Positions 1-5,247 of a DNA stretch of 5,959 nt are shown here, piece after piece (the first letter of the stretch is position 1; each line of letters begins with the position of its first letter). This DNA is from an uncultured Collinsella sp. (GTDB lineage Bacteria > Actinomycetota > Coriobacteriia > Coriobacteriales > Coriobacteriaceae): positions 1 to 5,959 of the forward strand of contig CABSMB010000096.1 in the NCBI GenBank assembly GCA_902478705.1, read 5' to 3'. A program made the translations under genes and the position numbers. Below the pieces are notes generated by a model. It was not told the origin of the DNA and did not search any database. It saw nothing but the letters and a program-made list of their open reading frames with translations.

Positions 1-582
1 CTGCGGGATATAGGCGCCGCATACGATCGCGAGGGGCAGCGCCACAAGCGCGACGACCCACTTCTTTGCACGGGGGACAGGAACGCCACAGGCCTCTGCC
101 ATAGCCTTTGCGTTGGCGAAGCTCTCGGTAAGCACGTCTGCCGCGGTGGCAACGGCGCCTACGGCAGCGGCGACTTTTGCCGCGCCGCCCAGGTTGCGCG
201 CGGTCTCGTTGTCGCTGTTCTTGAGCAGGCGCGCGGCGGCCTGCGTGCCAACAACGCCTGCGATTTGTGCCGAGCGGTCTTTCTCGCTCTGCTCGACGGC
301 GAGCCGGCGCTGCATTTCCTTCCACTGCTTGCCACGCATGCCAAAGCGCGGGGCGAGAGCGCAGTAGCAGAATATAACGAGCTCGATGGCGGTGAGCACC
401 AAGGCGGTCATCATGCCTGTCTCTTGGAAGCCTTCGTGATGGAAGACGATGTCGTCGACCATTTCGAAAGGAATGATCGATAAGGGCAGCACGAATGCCA
501 TGGCAAGCGCCGCGCCGGCAACCTTTGGGCAAATGCAGTATCGCTGGATGCGTTTACGTTCTTGTTCGGAGAGTGTTGCCAT
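1..582 (-). CDS. Unrecognised membrane protein, C-terminus cut off by the window edge
   Basis: The minus strand is open from an ATG at 582 to the window edge, giving 194 residues with no stop, so the C-terminus lies outside. AAGGA sits six bases before the ATG, which fixes this start. Hydrophobic segments at about residues 21-38, 57-78 and 174-193 look like membrane helices. Between the second and third is a loop of about 95 residues: first charged (KQWKEMQRRL near 86-95), then very alanine-rich (106-150), probably helical. There is no signal peptide cleavage site and no catalytic motif I recognise. It follows the DUF3592-type gene by 63 bases on the same strand, so the two are probably co-transcribed. 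Function unknown. The gene call is firm because of the start site, the coding-like composition and the membrane pattern. Confidence 0.8.
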   Translation of the reverse strand, partial: MATLSEQERKRIQRYCICPKVAGAALAMAFVLPLSIIPFEMVDDIVFHHEGFQETGMMTALVLTAIELVIFCYCALAPRFGMRGKQWKEMQRRLAVEQSEKDRSAQIAGVVGTQAAARLLKNSDNETARNLGGAAKVAAAVGAVATAADVLTESFANAKAMAEACGVPVPRAKKWVVALVALPLAIVCGAYIPQ

Positions 583-645
583 AGCTGGTCCTTGGAGTCG
601 TGGCGGTCGTTACGGCGCGCGGCGCGCGGGATGTATCAGTCTGAG

Positions 646-1173
646 CTAGCGCTGGATAAGAACATAGAGCAAAATACTCAGCGCGATGAGCAAGATACCC
701 GCGATGTTAAACATCAGCGTGGCAAAGTCGCCCACGATAGGGCGCTCGACATAGCTCTTGTCTGGGCTGCTGGGGTTGTAGTGCACAGTCATTTGGCTGC
801 CGAGGGGCCAAAGCTGCTCTGCGAGAGTATCTAGGCGTGCGATGGGCCCTGTATGTACGTGCAACCAGCCCTTGGCGTCTTCGTACGCCGCGCTTTGCGT
901 GCGGACGGGGAGCCCCGACAAGCTTTTGGTCTTTACGCCGCGGAATTGTTTTCTCACGTGGTACTGCGTGCCGTCGACGGTGTACTCCAAAACGGGATAC
1001 ATCCTGCCTTCGCCCATAAAGCGGTGGTCAATGACCGTTCCCATGATCATAGCGGTGCAGGCCTTGGCTTTCCTGCGGGCGGCGGCTTTCATGAGCGTGC
1101 TCATTCCGATAAGCAGGATGCCGATGCCTCCAACCGAGATGAGCGCGAGCAGGGATATCTGCGACGTGGTCAC
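646..1173 (-). CDS. DUF3592-type membrane protein
   Basis: A 175-residue protein starting with GTG at 1173, preceded by AAAGGAGA at good spacing; it stops with TAG. Hydrophobic helices lie near both ends, at about residues 7-29 and 151-172. The segment between (about 40-148) is polar and beta-rich. This layout, together with YPVLEYTVDG (59-68) and VHYNPSSPDKSYVE (130-143), matches the DUF3592 family, whose members have a membrane-anchored beta domain and no established biochemical role. The stretch around residues 82-125 looks longer and less conserved than I expect for the family, so only the flanking motifs carry the assignment. It heads a probable two-gene operon with the membrane protein downstream. 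The domain may face either side of the membrane; the sequence does not settle this. Confidence 0.85.
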   Translation of the reverse strand: MTTSQISLLALISVGGIGILLIGMSTLMKAAARRKAKACTAMIMGTVIDHRFMGEGRMYPVLEYTVDGTQYHVRKQFRGVKTKSLSGLPVRTQSAAYEDAKGWLHVHTGPIARLDTLAEQLWPLGSQMTVHYNPSSPDKSYVERPIVGDFATLMFNIAGILLIALSILLYVLIQR

Positions 1174-1211
1174 GGCGTTCTCCTTTGGCGCGATACCGTC
1201 ATATGTGACTC

Positions 1212-1217
1212 AGTATA
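1212..1217 (-). promoter_or_regulatory. Possible -10 box for the DUF3592/membrane-protein operon
   Basis: On the minus strand this reads TATACT, one base from the TATAAT consensus, and it would start a transcript about 30 bases before the GTG at 1173. No good -35 hexamer exists at 16-18 bases upstream (GCACTC or neighbours), and there is no TGn extension. It is either a weak or activated promoter or a chance match. Confidence 0.3.
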
Positions 1218-1309
1218 GGGAATCCTGCCATCGATGAGTGCATGGTCATGCGGCTAAAGTGTCTTGACGGCTCGATGGGTTTGCCATTTGCGCCTTCTCC
1301 GGTCCATAC

Positions 1310-1371
1310 AAAAAGCTGTACGTCAGCATTCAAAGATGTCAAAAAATGTTGACTTTGGATGTTGACGTACA
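1310..1371 (-). terminator. Long 19-bp inverted repeat followed by T5: possible terminator or operator
   Basis: Bases 1317-1335 pair with 1353-1371 with no bulge. Seventeen positions are Watson-Crick, and two (1326/1362 and 1330/1358) are G-T pairs that would be G-U wobbles in a plus-strand transcript but A-C mismatches in a minus-strand one. The outer nine bases, TGTACGTCA and TGACGTACA, are an exact inverted repeat. The 17-base loop can extend the stem by TCAA/TTGA (1339-1342, 1349-1352). On the minus strand the stem is followed, two bases later, by TTTTT (1314-1310), so it could end flavodoxin transcripts 124 bases past the stop. Against that, the stem is not GC-rich. It could instead be a protein-binding operator, since it also carries repeated ATGTTGAC units. 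Confidence 0.4.
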
Positions 1372-1470
1372 TGTTTTGGAGTGGATGAAAGGTTAGGGTG
1401 GCGACTTTGGAATAGGGCAGGCGCTCCTATATCCACTCGATGATGCCGCTTTCATCGTGCTCGCCGCGCC

Positions 1471-1484
1471 GCCGATTTGTCGGC
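1471..1484. repeat. Short GC-rich hairpin beside the flavodoxin stop codon
   Basis: GCCGA and TCGGC form a perfect 5-bp stem with a TTTG loop, starting 11 bases past the flavodoxin stop on the minus strand. No T run follows on that strand (the next bases are GCGGCGCG), so it is not a standard terminator. It may protect the 3' end of the mRNA or be chance in GC-rich DNA. Confidence 0.25.
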
Positions 1485-1494
1485 CTTTGTTGCG

Positions 1495-1968
1495 TTAGAG
1501 GTACCTTGCCGCGAACTTCTCGAGGCTGGCGTTGCTTGCGTTGTTGAGAATGCCGCCGTCAACGATCTTTGCGCCCGGAGCGCTTGCCCTAAGGACCGAC
1601 GCCGTTTTGCCCATTCCGCTTCCGCCCGAGGTGGCAAACAGGACGATCGTCTTGCCTGTCAGGTCGTGAGACTCAAGGAATGTGTTGATAATCGCCGGTG
1701 CCACGTACCACCAGATGGGGAAACCCAAAAAGATGGTGTCGTAGCCTTCGATGTGCTCCACTCTAGAGGTTATGGCAGGGCGGCAGGAGGGGTCGGCAGC
1801 CTCGAGTGTGCTGCGGCTCTGCTTGTCGCGCCAGTTAAGGTCGGCGCTTGTGTATGGATTGGCGGGCACAATGGCGAACAGGTCACTGTCCGTCACGCGA
1901 GCCAAGCGGCTCGCAACGTCCATCGTGGTTCCCGATGCGCTGAAATATGCCACAAGTGCCTTAGTCAT
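1495..1968 (-). CDS. Short-chain flavodoxin (Flavodoxin_4-like), FMN redox protein
   Basis: A 157-residue cytoplasmic protein starting at ATG 1968, six bases after AAAGGA, and ending with TAA. The N-terminal strand KALVAYFSASGTT (residues 3-15) carries the SxSGTT phosphate-binding loop for FMN. GFPIWWYVAP (82-91) is the first flavin-stacking loop, and FATSGGSGMG (111-120) is the second loop that wraps the isoalloxazine ring. The block YTSADLNWRDKQSRS (39-53), followed by DPSCRPAI (59-66), is typical of the Flavodoxin_4 branch rather than classical electron-transfer flavodoxins. Length is normal for that branch. Such proteins bind FMN and shuttle electrons or act as NAD(P)H-dependent reductases; the partner is unknown. 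It lies 82 bases behind the aldo/keto reductase operon on the same strand, so it may be read through from it or have its own promoter. The reductase-rich setting supports a redox role. Confidence 0.92.
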   Translation of the reverse strand: MTKALVAYFSASGTTMDVASRLARVTDSDLFAIVPANPYTSADLNWRDKQSRSTLEAADPSCRPAITSRVEHIEGYDTIFLGFPIWWYVAPAIINTFLESHDLTGKTIVLFATSGGSGMGKTASVLRASAPGAKIVDGGILNNASNASLEKFAARYL

Positions 1969-2001
1969 TGGAGTTCCTTTCGTTGCTGCGGTTTAGGCTT
2001 T

Positions 2002-2033
2002 ATGGTGAGGCAGTATTTGGTGCCATGGTGAGG
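2002..2033. repeat. Direct repeat ATGGTGAGG (two copies, 23 bases apart) upstream of flavodoxin
   Basis: ATGGTGAGG occurs at 2002-2010 and again at 2025-2033, in the 82-base gap before the flavodoxin gene; on the coding (minus) strand it reads CCTCACCAT. The copies are exact and about two helical turns apart. This spacing would suit two protomers of a regulator on one DNA face, but no regulator is identified and chance is possible. An AATACT hexamer between the copies on the minus strand could be a weak -10. Confidence 0.3.
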
Positions 2034-2050
2034 TGCTATTAAGTGCCGCC

Positions 2051-2290
2051 TCATGGCCGCGATACCGAGCGGCTTGAACAGCATCCGGTTGAGGCGCTGC
2101 GTAGCCGATAAATGAGATAGTCAAGGCATTCGAGCTTCTGCTGCCCGGTGTGTATATCATTGAGCAATTCGCGGCGATGCCGTTTTAGTAGGCAAATGCG
2201 CGCGCAGTCGCTGGCGGCAGTACCGTACAGCTCGATAAACTCTTCGCTGCAGCCGGCGTCGCGTAGGCCGTCGATGATGTCGTCGTCCAT
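2051..2290 (-). CDS. Small cysteine-rich protein in the reductase operon, function unknown
   Basis: A 79-residue protein, MDDDIIDGLRDAG at the start, beginning four bases after the stop of the YajO-like reductase. The frame stays open further upstream to an ATG at 2362, but that extension would overlap the reductase and reads as low-complexity, so 2290 is preferred. No strong ribosome site precedes it; translation is probably coupled to the reductase. Helical segments are likely at 3-11, 16-24 and about 28-64, the last rich in basic residues and ending KLECLDYLIYRLR (53-65). I recall small unnamed proteins of gut anaerobes with this DAGC start and HRxxLLxxIHxxQxKxxCLDYLIY core, but no function is known to me. 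There are six cysteines (14, 29, 33, 55, 70, 71), including Cx3C at 29-33. The Ser/Arg/Cys tail after residue 65 looks unconserved and may be a drifted C-terminus. Confidence 0.72.
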   Translation of the reverse strand: MDDDIIDGLRDAGCSEEFIELYGTAASDCARICLLKRHRRELLNDIHTGQQKLECLDYLIYRLRSASTGCCSSRSVSRP

Positions 2291-2294
2291 GGCA

Positions 2295-3314
2295 TCACTT
2301 TGTGGTTTTGACCTTGGTGGTGCCGGCAAGCGGCTTTTCGCCGGGACGGGCCTTGGGACCAACGAGCGCGTGCGGTTGATAGAGCTCTTCGAGGAACTCG
2401 ATCTCGGCGGGGGAGAGCGTTATGTCGAGCGCGGCCACGGCGTCGTCGACGCGCTCGGGCTTGGAGCAGCCCACGATGGGGGCCTCGACGCCACGTGCCC
2501 AGTGCCATGCCAGCGCAATCTGCGCCATCGGCACGTCATGATCGGCGGCAATCTTGGCCACGCGCTCAATGACGGGCATGTCGATGGCGCGGTCATGGTC
2601 ATACTTGTTGGCCATGGTCGTGTCGGTGATGCCGCGTGTGCTCGAGCTTTCCCACGTGGGCCGGCAGAGGTGTCCCGAAGCCATGGGGCTGTATGGCGTA
2701 AGGGCCATGTCGAACTGGCGGCACACCGGGATCATCTCGCGCTCGTCCTCTCGGTACAGCAGGTTGTAGTGGCACTGCATGCTCGTAAAAGGTGTCCATC
2801 CGTGGTCGCGCGCGACAATCTGCAGGTTGTGCAGCTGGTAGGCATACATGGCGCTGGCGCCAAGCGCGTGGACCTTGCCCTCGCGCACCAAGTCGTTGAG
2901 CGCCTCCATGGTCTCTTCCATGGGAACGTCGTAATCGAAGCGGTGAATGATGTAGAGGTCTAGGTAATCGGTGCCCAAGCGCTTGAGCGAGCCTTCGATC
3001 TCGCGTTTGATGGCGTCGGCGGAAAGGCCGCCTTCGTTGAAGTGAACCTTGCTAGCCAGCACGACGCTCTCGCGAGCGATGCCCAGATTGCGCAGGGCGG
3101 CGCCAATGTACTCTTCGCTCGTGCCAAAGCTGTAGCAGTTCGCGGTATCGATAAAGTTGATTCCGGTGTCGAGTGCGCGTTTGATGACGGCGCGTGTGTC
3201 GTCGGGTCCGATGGTCCACTGATGAAAGTCGGGGCTGGTCTCGCCAAAGCTCATGCCTCCCAGGCAGAGTTTAGAGACTTTAATGCCGGAATGGCCAAGG
3301 GTTGTGTACTGCAT
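2295..3314 (-). CDS. Aldo/keto reductase, YajO-like (NADPH-dependent)
   Basis: A 339-residue cytoplasmic TIM-barrel oxidoreductase that should reduce aldehydes or ketones with NAD(P)H; the substrate is not predictable. The start is MQYTTLGHSG at ATG 3314, after TAGGAG; an upstream ATG at 3389 would run inside the neighbouring reductase gene and is rejected. The catalytic tetrad of the superfamily is complete: Asp56 (NFIDTANCY), Tyr61, Lys89 (LASKV) and His124 (IIHRFD). A cofactor-binding loop IVGCSKPERVDDAV lies at 280-293, and LYQPHALVGP (311-320) near the C-terminus resembles the YajO-type ending. Length is normal for this group, about 60 residues longer than the AKR5 enzyme next door. Its start is seven bases after that gene's stop and its own stop is four bases before the next gene, so it is the middle of a tight operon. 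Confidence 0.93.
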   Translation of the reverse strand: MQYTTLGHSGIKVSKLCLGGMSFGETSPDFHQWTIGPDDTRAVIKRALDTGINFIDTANCYSFGTSEEYIGAALRNLGIARESVVLASKVHFNEGGLSADAIKREIEGSLKRLGTDYLDLYIIHRFDYDVPMEETMEALNDLVREGKVHALGASAMYAYQLHNLQIVARDHGWTPFTSMQCHYNLLYREDEREMIPVCRQFDMALTPYSPMASGHLCRPTWESSSTRGITDTTMANKYDHDRAIDMPVIERVAKIAADHDVPMAQIALAWHWARGVEAPIVGCSKPERVDDAVAALDITLSPAEIEFLEELYQPHALVGPKARPGEKPLAGTTKVKTTK

Positions 3315-3318
3315 GATG

Positions 3319-3324
3319 CTCCTA
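3319..3324 (-). promoter_or_regulatory. Ribosome site overlapping the upstream stop codon
   Basis: On the minus strand TAGGAG contains the TAG stop of the AKR5-like gene and is also the Shine-Dalgarno sequence for the next reductase, four bases before its ATG at 3314. The overlap implies translational coupling, and it decides the reductase start at 3314 over the earlier in-frame ATG. Confidence 0.7.
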
Positions 3325-4170
3325 TTTCTGGTTCTCAACGTCGGGGTGCCAGGCGGCATATTGCGCAAGCTTCTCGGGCGTGCGCTCATAGAAGGGTTTC
3401 CCGCGATCGAGGGTAGCCATGGCGGTCATGTCGCTGTCCGTGAGCTCGAAGTCGAAGACATCGATGTTGTCGGCGATGTGCGTCGGATTCTTGGAGCCTG
3501 GAATGACGATATTTCCCTCTTGGATATGCCAACGCATAATGATTTGAGCAGGCGTTTTGCCATACTTGACAGCGAGGTCGCGCACGAAGGGCTCGTTCAT
3601 GATGCTGCTGTTACCGCGCCCGCCGAGCGGGTACCACGCCTGCAACGCAATGTCGTGCTGGGCGAGCAGCTTCTTCAGTTCGGTCTGCGGGAAATACGGA
3701 TGGCACTCGACCTGAATAAGGGATGGAACGATCTCGCAATTTGCGAGAAGCTTCTCGATTTCGTTCTCGTCGAAATTGGAGATTCCGATGGAGCGGAGCT
3801 TGCCTTCCTTGTACGCGATCTCAAGCTTCTCATAGCCCGCCAAGTAGTCGCCTGCGGGTTGGTGCAGAATCATGAGGTCGATGTAAGGTGTGTTCAGACG
3901 CTCGAGCGTTTCGTCGACGGCGGTGTCGCTGTTGTAAAAATAGGGCCAGAGCTTGGTTTCGAGAAACACGTTTTCGCGCGGCGAGTCTGATTCGCGCACG
4001 CCACGACCCACTGCTCGCTCATTCACGTATGCATTGGCAGTGTCGATGAGCTCATACCCCATGCCGAGTGCGGAGGTAACCGACGATTGGGCATCGTCGG
4101 GTTTAAGCAGATACGTGCCAAGTCCTAGCTGGGGGATTTTGATGCCGTTATTGAGCGTGATGTATTCCAT
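3322..4170 (-). CDS. Aldo/keto reductase, AKR5-like (2,5-diketogluconate/glyoxal reductase group)
   Basis: A 282-residue NADPH-dependent carbonyl reductase, probably cytoplasmic, starting at ATG 4170 five bases after AAGGA. The N-terminus LNNGIKIPQLGLGTYLL (6-22) is the classic hairpin and first barrel strand of the AKR1/AKR5 type. The full catalytic tetrad is present: Asp43 and Tyr48 (ELIDTANAY), Lys73 (ETKLW) and His103 (ILHQP). SIGISNF (127-133) and IQVECHPYF (152-160) are the conserved strands lining the nicotinamide site. IVIPGSKNPTHIADN (221-235) is the NADP phosphate-binding loop. Length fits 2,5-diketogluconate reductases and YvgN/YtbE-type glyoxal reductases; substrates in this group are broad, so no specific one is claimed. 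It is the first gene of the operon and divergent from the LysR regulator, the usual arrangement for the regulator's main target. Confidence 0.94.
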   Translation of the reverse strand: MEYITLNNGIKIPQLGLGTYLLKPDDAQSSVTSALGMGYELIDTANAYVNERAVGRGVRESDSPRENVFLETKLWPYFYNSDTAVDETLERLNTPYIDLMILHQPAGDYLAGYEKLEIAYKEGKLRSIGISNFDENEIEKLLANCEIVPSLIQVECHPYFPQTELKKLLAQHDIALQAWYPLGGRGNSSIMNEPFVRDLAVKYGKTPAQIIMRWHIQEGNIVIPGSKNPTHIADNIDVFDFELTDSDMTAMATLDRGKPFYERTPEKLAQYAAWHPDVENQK

Positions 4171-4320
4171 GCGCTTCCTTTCTCGATGGTTCTCTTCTGT
4201 AACGATAGTTTCGAGATTTGATAATGTATATTGCCTATAGCAACTAGCTAGATATACGGATTATGTATGTGAAACGAATTGGACCGAATGAGGTTCTCCG
4301 TTGTGCACGAAGGAGCAAGC
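4171..4320. promoter_or_regulatory. Divergent promoter region between reductase operon and lysR gene
   Basis: This 150-base gap is markedly AT-rich between about 4200 and 4275, unlike the GC-rich genes on both sides. It must contain promoters for both directions. On the minus strand TATACATTATC (4230-4220) offers -10-like hexamers about 50-60 bases before the reductase ATG. On the plus strand TTGCCT (4231-4236), then 16 bases, then TATACG (4253-4258) is a plausible promoter for the regulator. Both overlap or abut the T-N11-A palindrome. The palindrome CTAGCTAG (4244-4251) and the flanking TATAT/ATATA (4227-4231, 4252-4256) may be part of a wider binding region. The exact hexamers are uncertain. 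Confidence 0.55.
4231..4243. promoter_or_regulatory. Probable LysR-family operator (T-N11-A box)
   Basis: TTGC-CTATA-GCAA is a perfect 4-bp inverted repeat with a 5-base spacer and fits the T-N11-A rule for LysR-type recognition sites. It lies in the divergent gap, 61 bases from the reductase ATG and 77 bases from the regulator ATG, and overlaps the likely promoters of both. The regulator would be expected to bind here, repressing its own gene and activating the reductases when it senses its ligand. Confidence 0.5.
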
Positions 4321-5202
4321 ATGGAGCTGCGAACGCTGCGTTATTTTCTTGCTGTGGCCCGCGAGGAAAACATGACCGAAGCTGCTAACGTGCTACATGT
4401 GACGCAGCCCACGCTCTCGCGCCAGATAGCCGATTTGGAACGCGAGCTGGGCGTGGAGCTGTTCGAGCGCACCAATCGATCGTGTGTGCTCACGAGCGAT
4501 GGCATGCGCTTGCGCCAGCGCGCCGAGGAGATTGTCTTGCTGGTGGAACAGACCGAGCTAGAGTTGGCGGATCGGGAGCTCGGCATTGCAGGCGTTATCC
4601 GCATTGGAGCCGGCGAAACCAAATCGATGCGGCTGGTGCTCGATACTTTTGCGGAGCTGCATCGGAGTCATCCCGGAGTGACGATTGAGCTCTATACCGG
4701 CAATGCCGATGCGGTGGAGGAGCGCTTGGAGCGTGGCTTGCTCGACTTTGCCCTGCTGTTGGAGCCCGTTAACGTCGAGAAATACGAGTGGATCCGTATG
4801 CCTGAGGCTGACCGGGCCGGCGCCGTTGTCGCCGCGAGCGGTCCATGGGGTGGCCTGGACGTGTTAACGCCTGCGGACGTGGCGAAGATGCCGCTGCTGG
4901 TGAGTTCGCGTACCTCGAATCGAGCGTTCGATCTCGAAGTGTGGTCGGGCGGCGTCTTCAGCTTCGATGACCTCAACGTCGTGGGGCATTTCGATCTGAT
5001 CGGCAACGCGTCGCACCTGGTGCGTTCGGGCACCGCATGTGCGGTTGGTATTGGAAGCTTGTTGCAGATAGATGAAAGCAGCGACCTGCGTTTTATCCCG
5101 TTTGAGCCGCCGCTCACCATTGCATCGTATCTGGTGTGGAAAAAATATCGCCTGCGTTCTCGCGCCTGCGAAGAGTTTCTGAACCGTTTGAATAGGATGT
5201 GA
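4321..5202 (+). CDS. LysR-type transcriptional regulator
   Basis: A 293-residue DNA-binding regulator. ATG 4321 is chosen because GAAGGAG lies five bases upstream and the family's MELRTLRYFLAVA start begins there; the earlier in-frame ATG at 4279 only adds an atypical leader. The winged helix-turn-helix fills residues 1-60, with NMTEAANVLHVTQPTLSRQI (17-36) as the helix-turn-helix and ELFERTNRSCVLTSDG (46-61) as the wing. A linker helix follows (62-88). The periplasmic-binding-protein-like effector domain runs from about 89 to 290, opening with GVIRIGAGET and containing LDFALLLEP (141-149). Length is normal. It is divergent from the aldo/keto reductase operon, so it very likely controls that operon and itself. 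The effector domain would bind a small molecule, possibly a substrate of the reductases, but no ligand can be named. Confidence 0.95.
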   Translation: MELRTLRYFLAVAREENMTEAANVLHVTQPTLSRQIADLERELGVELFERTNRSCVLTSDGMRLRQRAEEIVLLVEQTELELADRELGIAGVIRIGAGETKSMRLVLDTFAELHRSHPGVTIELYTGNADAVEERLERGLLDFALLLEPVNVEKYEWIRMPEADRAGAVVAASGPWGGLDVLTPADVAKMPLLVSSRTSNRAFDLEVWSGGVFSFDDLNVVGHFDLIGNASHLVRSGTACAVGIGSLLQIDESSDLRFIPFEPPLTIASYLVWKKYRLRSRACEEFLNRLNRM

Positions 5203-5203
5203 C

Positions 5204-5219
5204 AAGGGGGCAGTCCCTT
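5204..5219. repeat. Small GGG/CCC hairpin between lysR and dus genes
   Basis: AAGGG (5204-5208) pairs with CCCTT (5215-5219) around a GGCAGT loop, directly after the regulator's TGA. With a one-base bulge the stem can grow to CAAGGG/CCCTTTG. No T run follows, so termination would be weak. The string GACAAGGGGGCAGTCCCTTTG resembles short repetitive palindromes of the GACA(A)AGGG...CCCTTTG kind scattered between genes in some bacteria; that link is from memory, not a search. Confidence 0.35.
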
Positions 5220-5247
5220 TGCCGCATTGATCTGAGAGTGGATGTTG

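Larger units (their letters stand above)
1174..1494. other. Gene-free 321-base gap between flavodoxin and DUF3592 genes
   Basis: No credible coding frame covers this stretch; the open frames crossing it lack ribosome sites and protein-like composition. It holds the ribosome site and possible -10 of the DUF3592 gene (1174-1220), a long inverted repeat with a minus-strand T run (1310-1371), and a 5-bp GC-rich hairpin beside the flavodoxin stop (1471-1484). It is more AT-rich around 1310-1380 than the genes on either side. The rest (about 1221-1305 and 1386-1470) shows nothing I can assign. Confidence 0.6.

Noticed and set aside
611..630. GGCGCGCGGCGCGCG stretch between the two left-hand membrane genes
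   Set aside because: It is self-complementary simply because it is almost pure G and C. No T run follows on the coding strand, so it is not called a terminator.
842..1237. Overlapping plus-strand open frames opposite the DUF3592 gene
   Set aside because: They have no ribosome sites, several compete in different frames, and the minus strand has a clear family match.
1379..1456. Further inverted repeats GAGTGGAT/ATCCACTC (1379-1386, 1431-1438) and GATGAAAG/CTTTCATC (1384-1391, 1449-1456)
   Set aside because: The two overlap and exclude each other, have 44- and 57-base loops, and have no T run. Chance 8-base matches are likely in a gap this size.
1477..2031. Plus-strand open frame (184 codons) opposite the flavodoxin
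   Set aside because: The minus-strand flavodoxin has clear FMN motifs and a ribosome site. The antisense product is a composition artefact.
2148..2963. Long plus-strand open frame (271 codons) opposite the YajO-like reductase
   Set aside because: It lies antisense to a gene with a full catalytic tetrad, has no ribosome site, and its protein has no recognisable domain. Long antisense frames are common in GC-rich coding DNA.
3315..3389. N-terminal extension of the YajO-like reductase to an ATG at 3389
   Set aside because: It would overlap the end of the upstream reductase, and the added residues are basic and low in complexity. The ATG at 3314 has a ribosome site and the family's normal start.
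3253..3990. Long plus-strand open frame (245 codons) opposite the AKR5-like reductase
   Set aside because: Same reason: it mirrors a well-supported gene and has a biased composition without family features.
4279..4320. Earlier LysR start at 4279
   Set aside because: Family members start at MELRTLRYF, and the strong ribosome site GAAGGAG precedes 4321.
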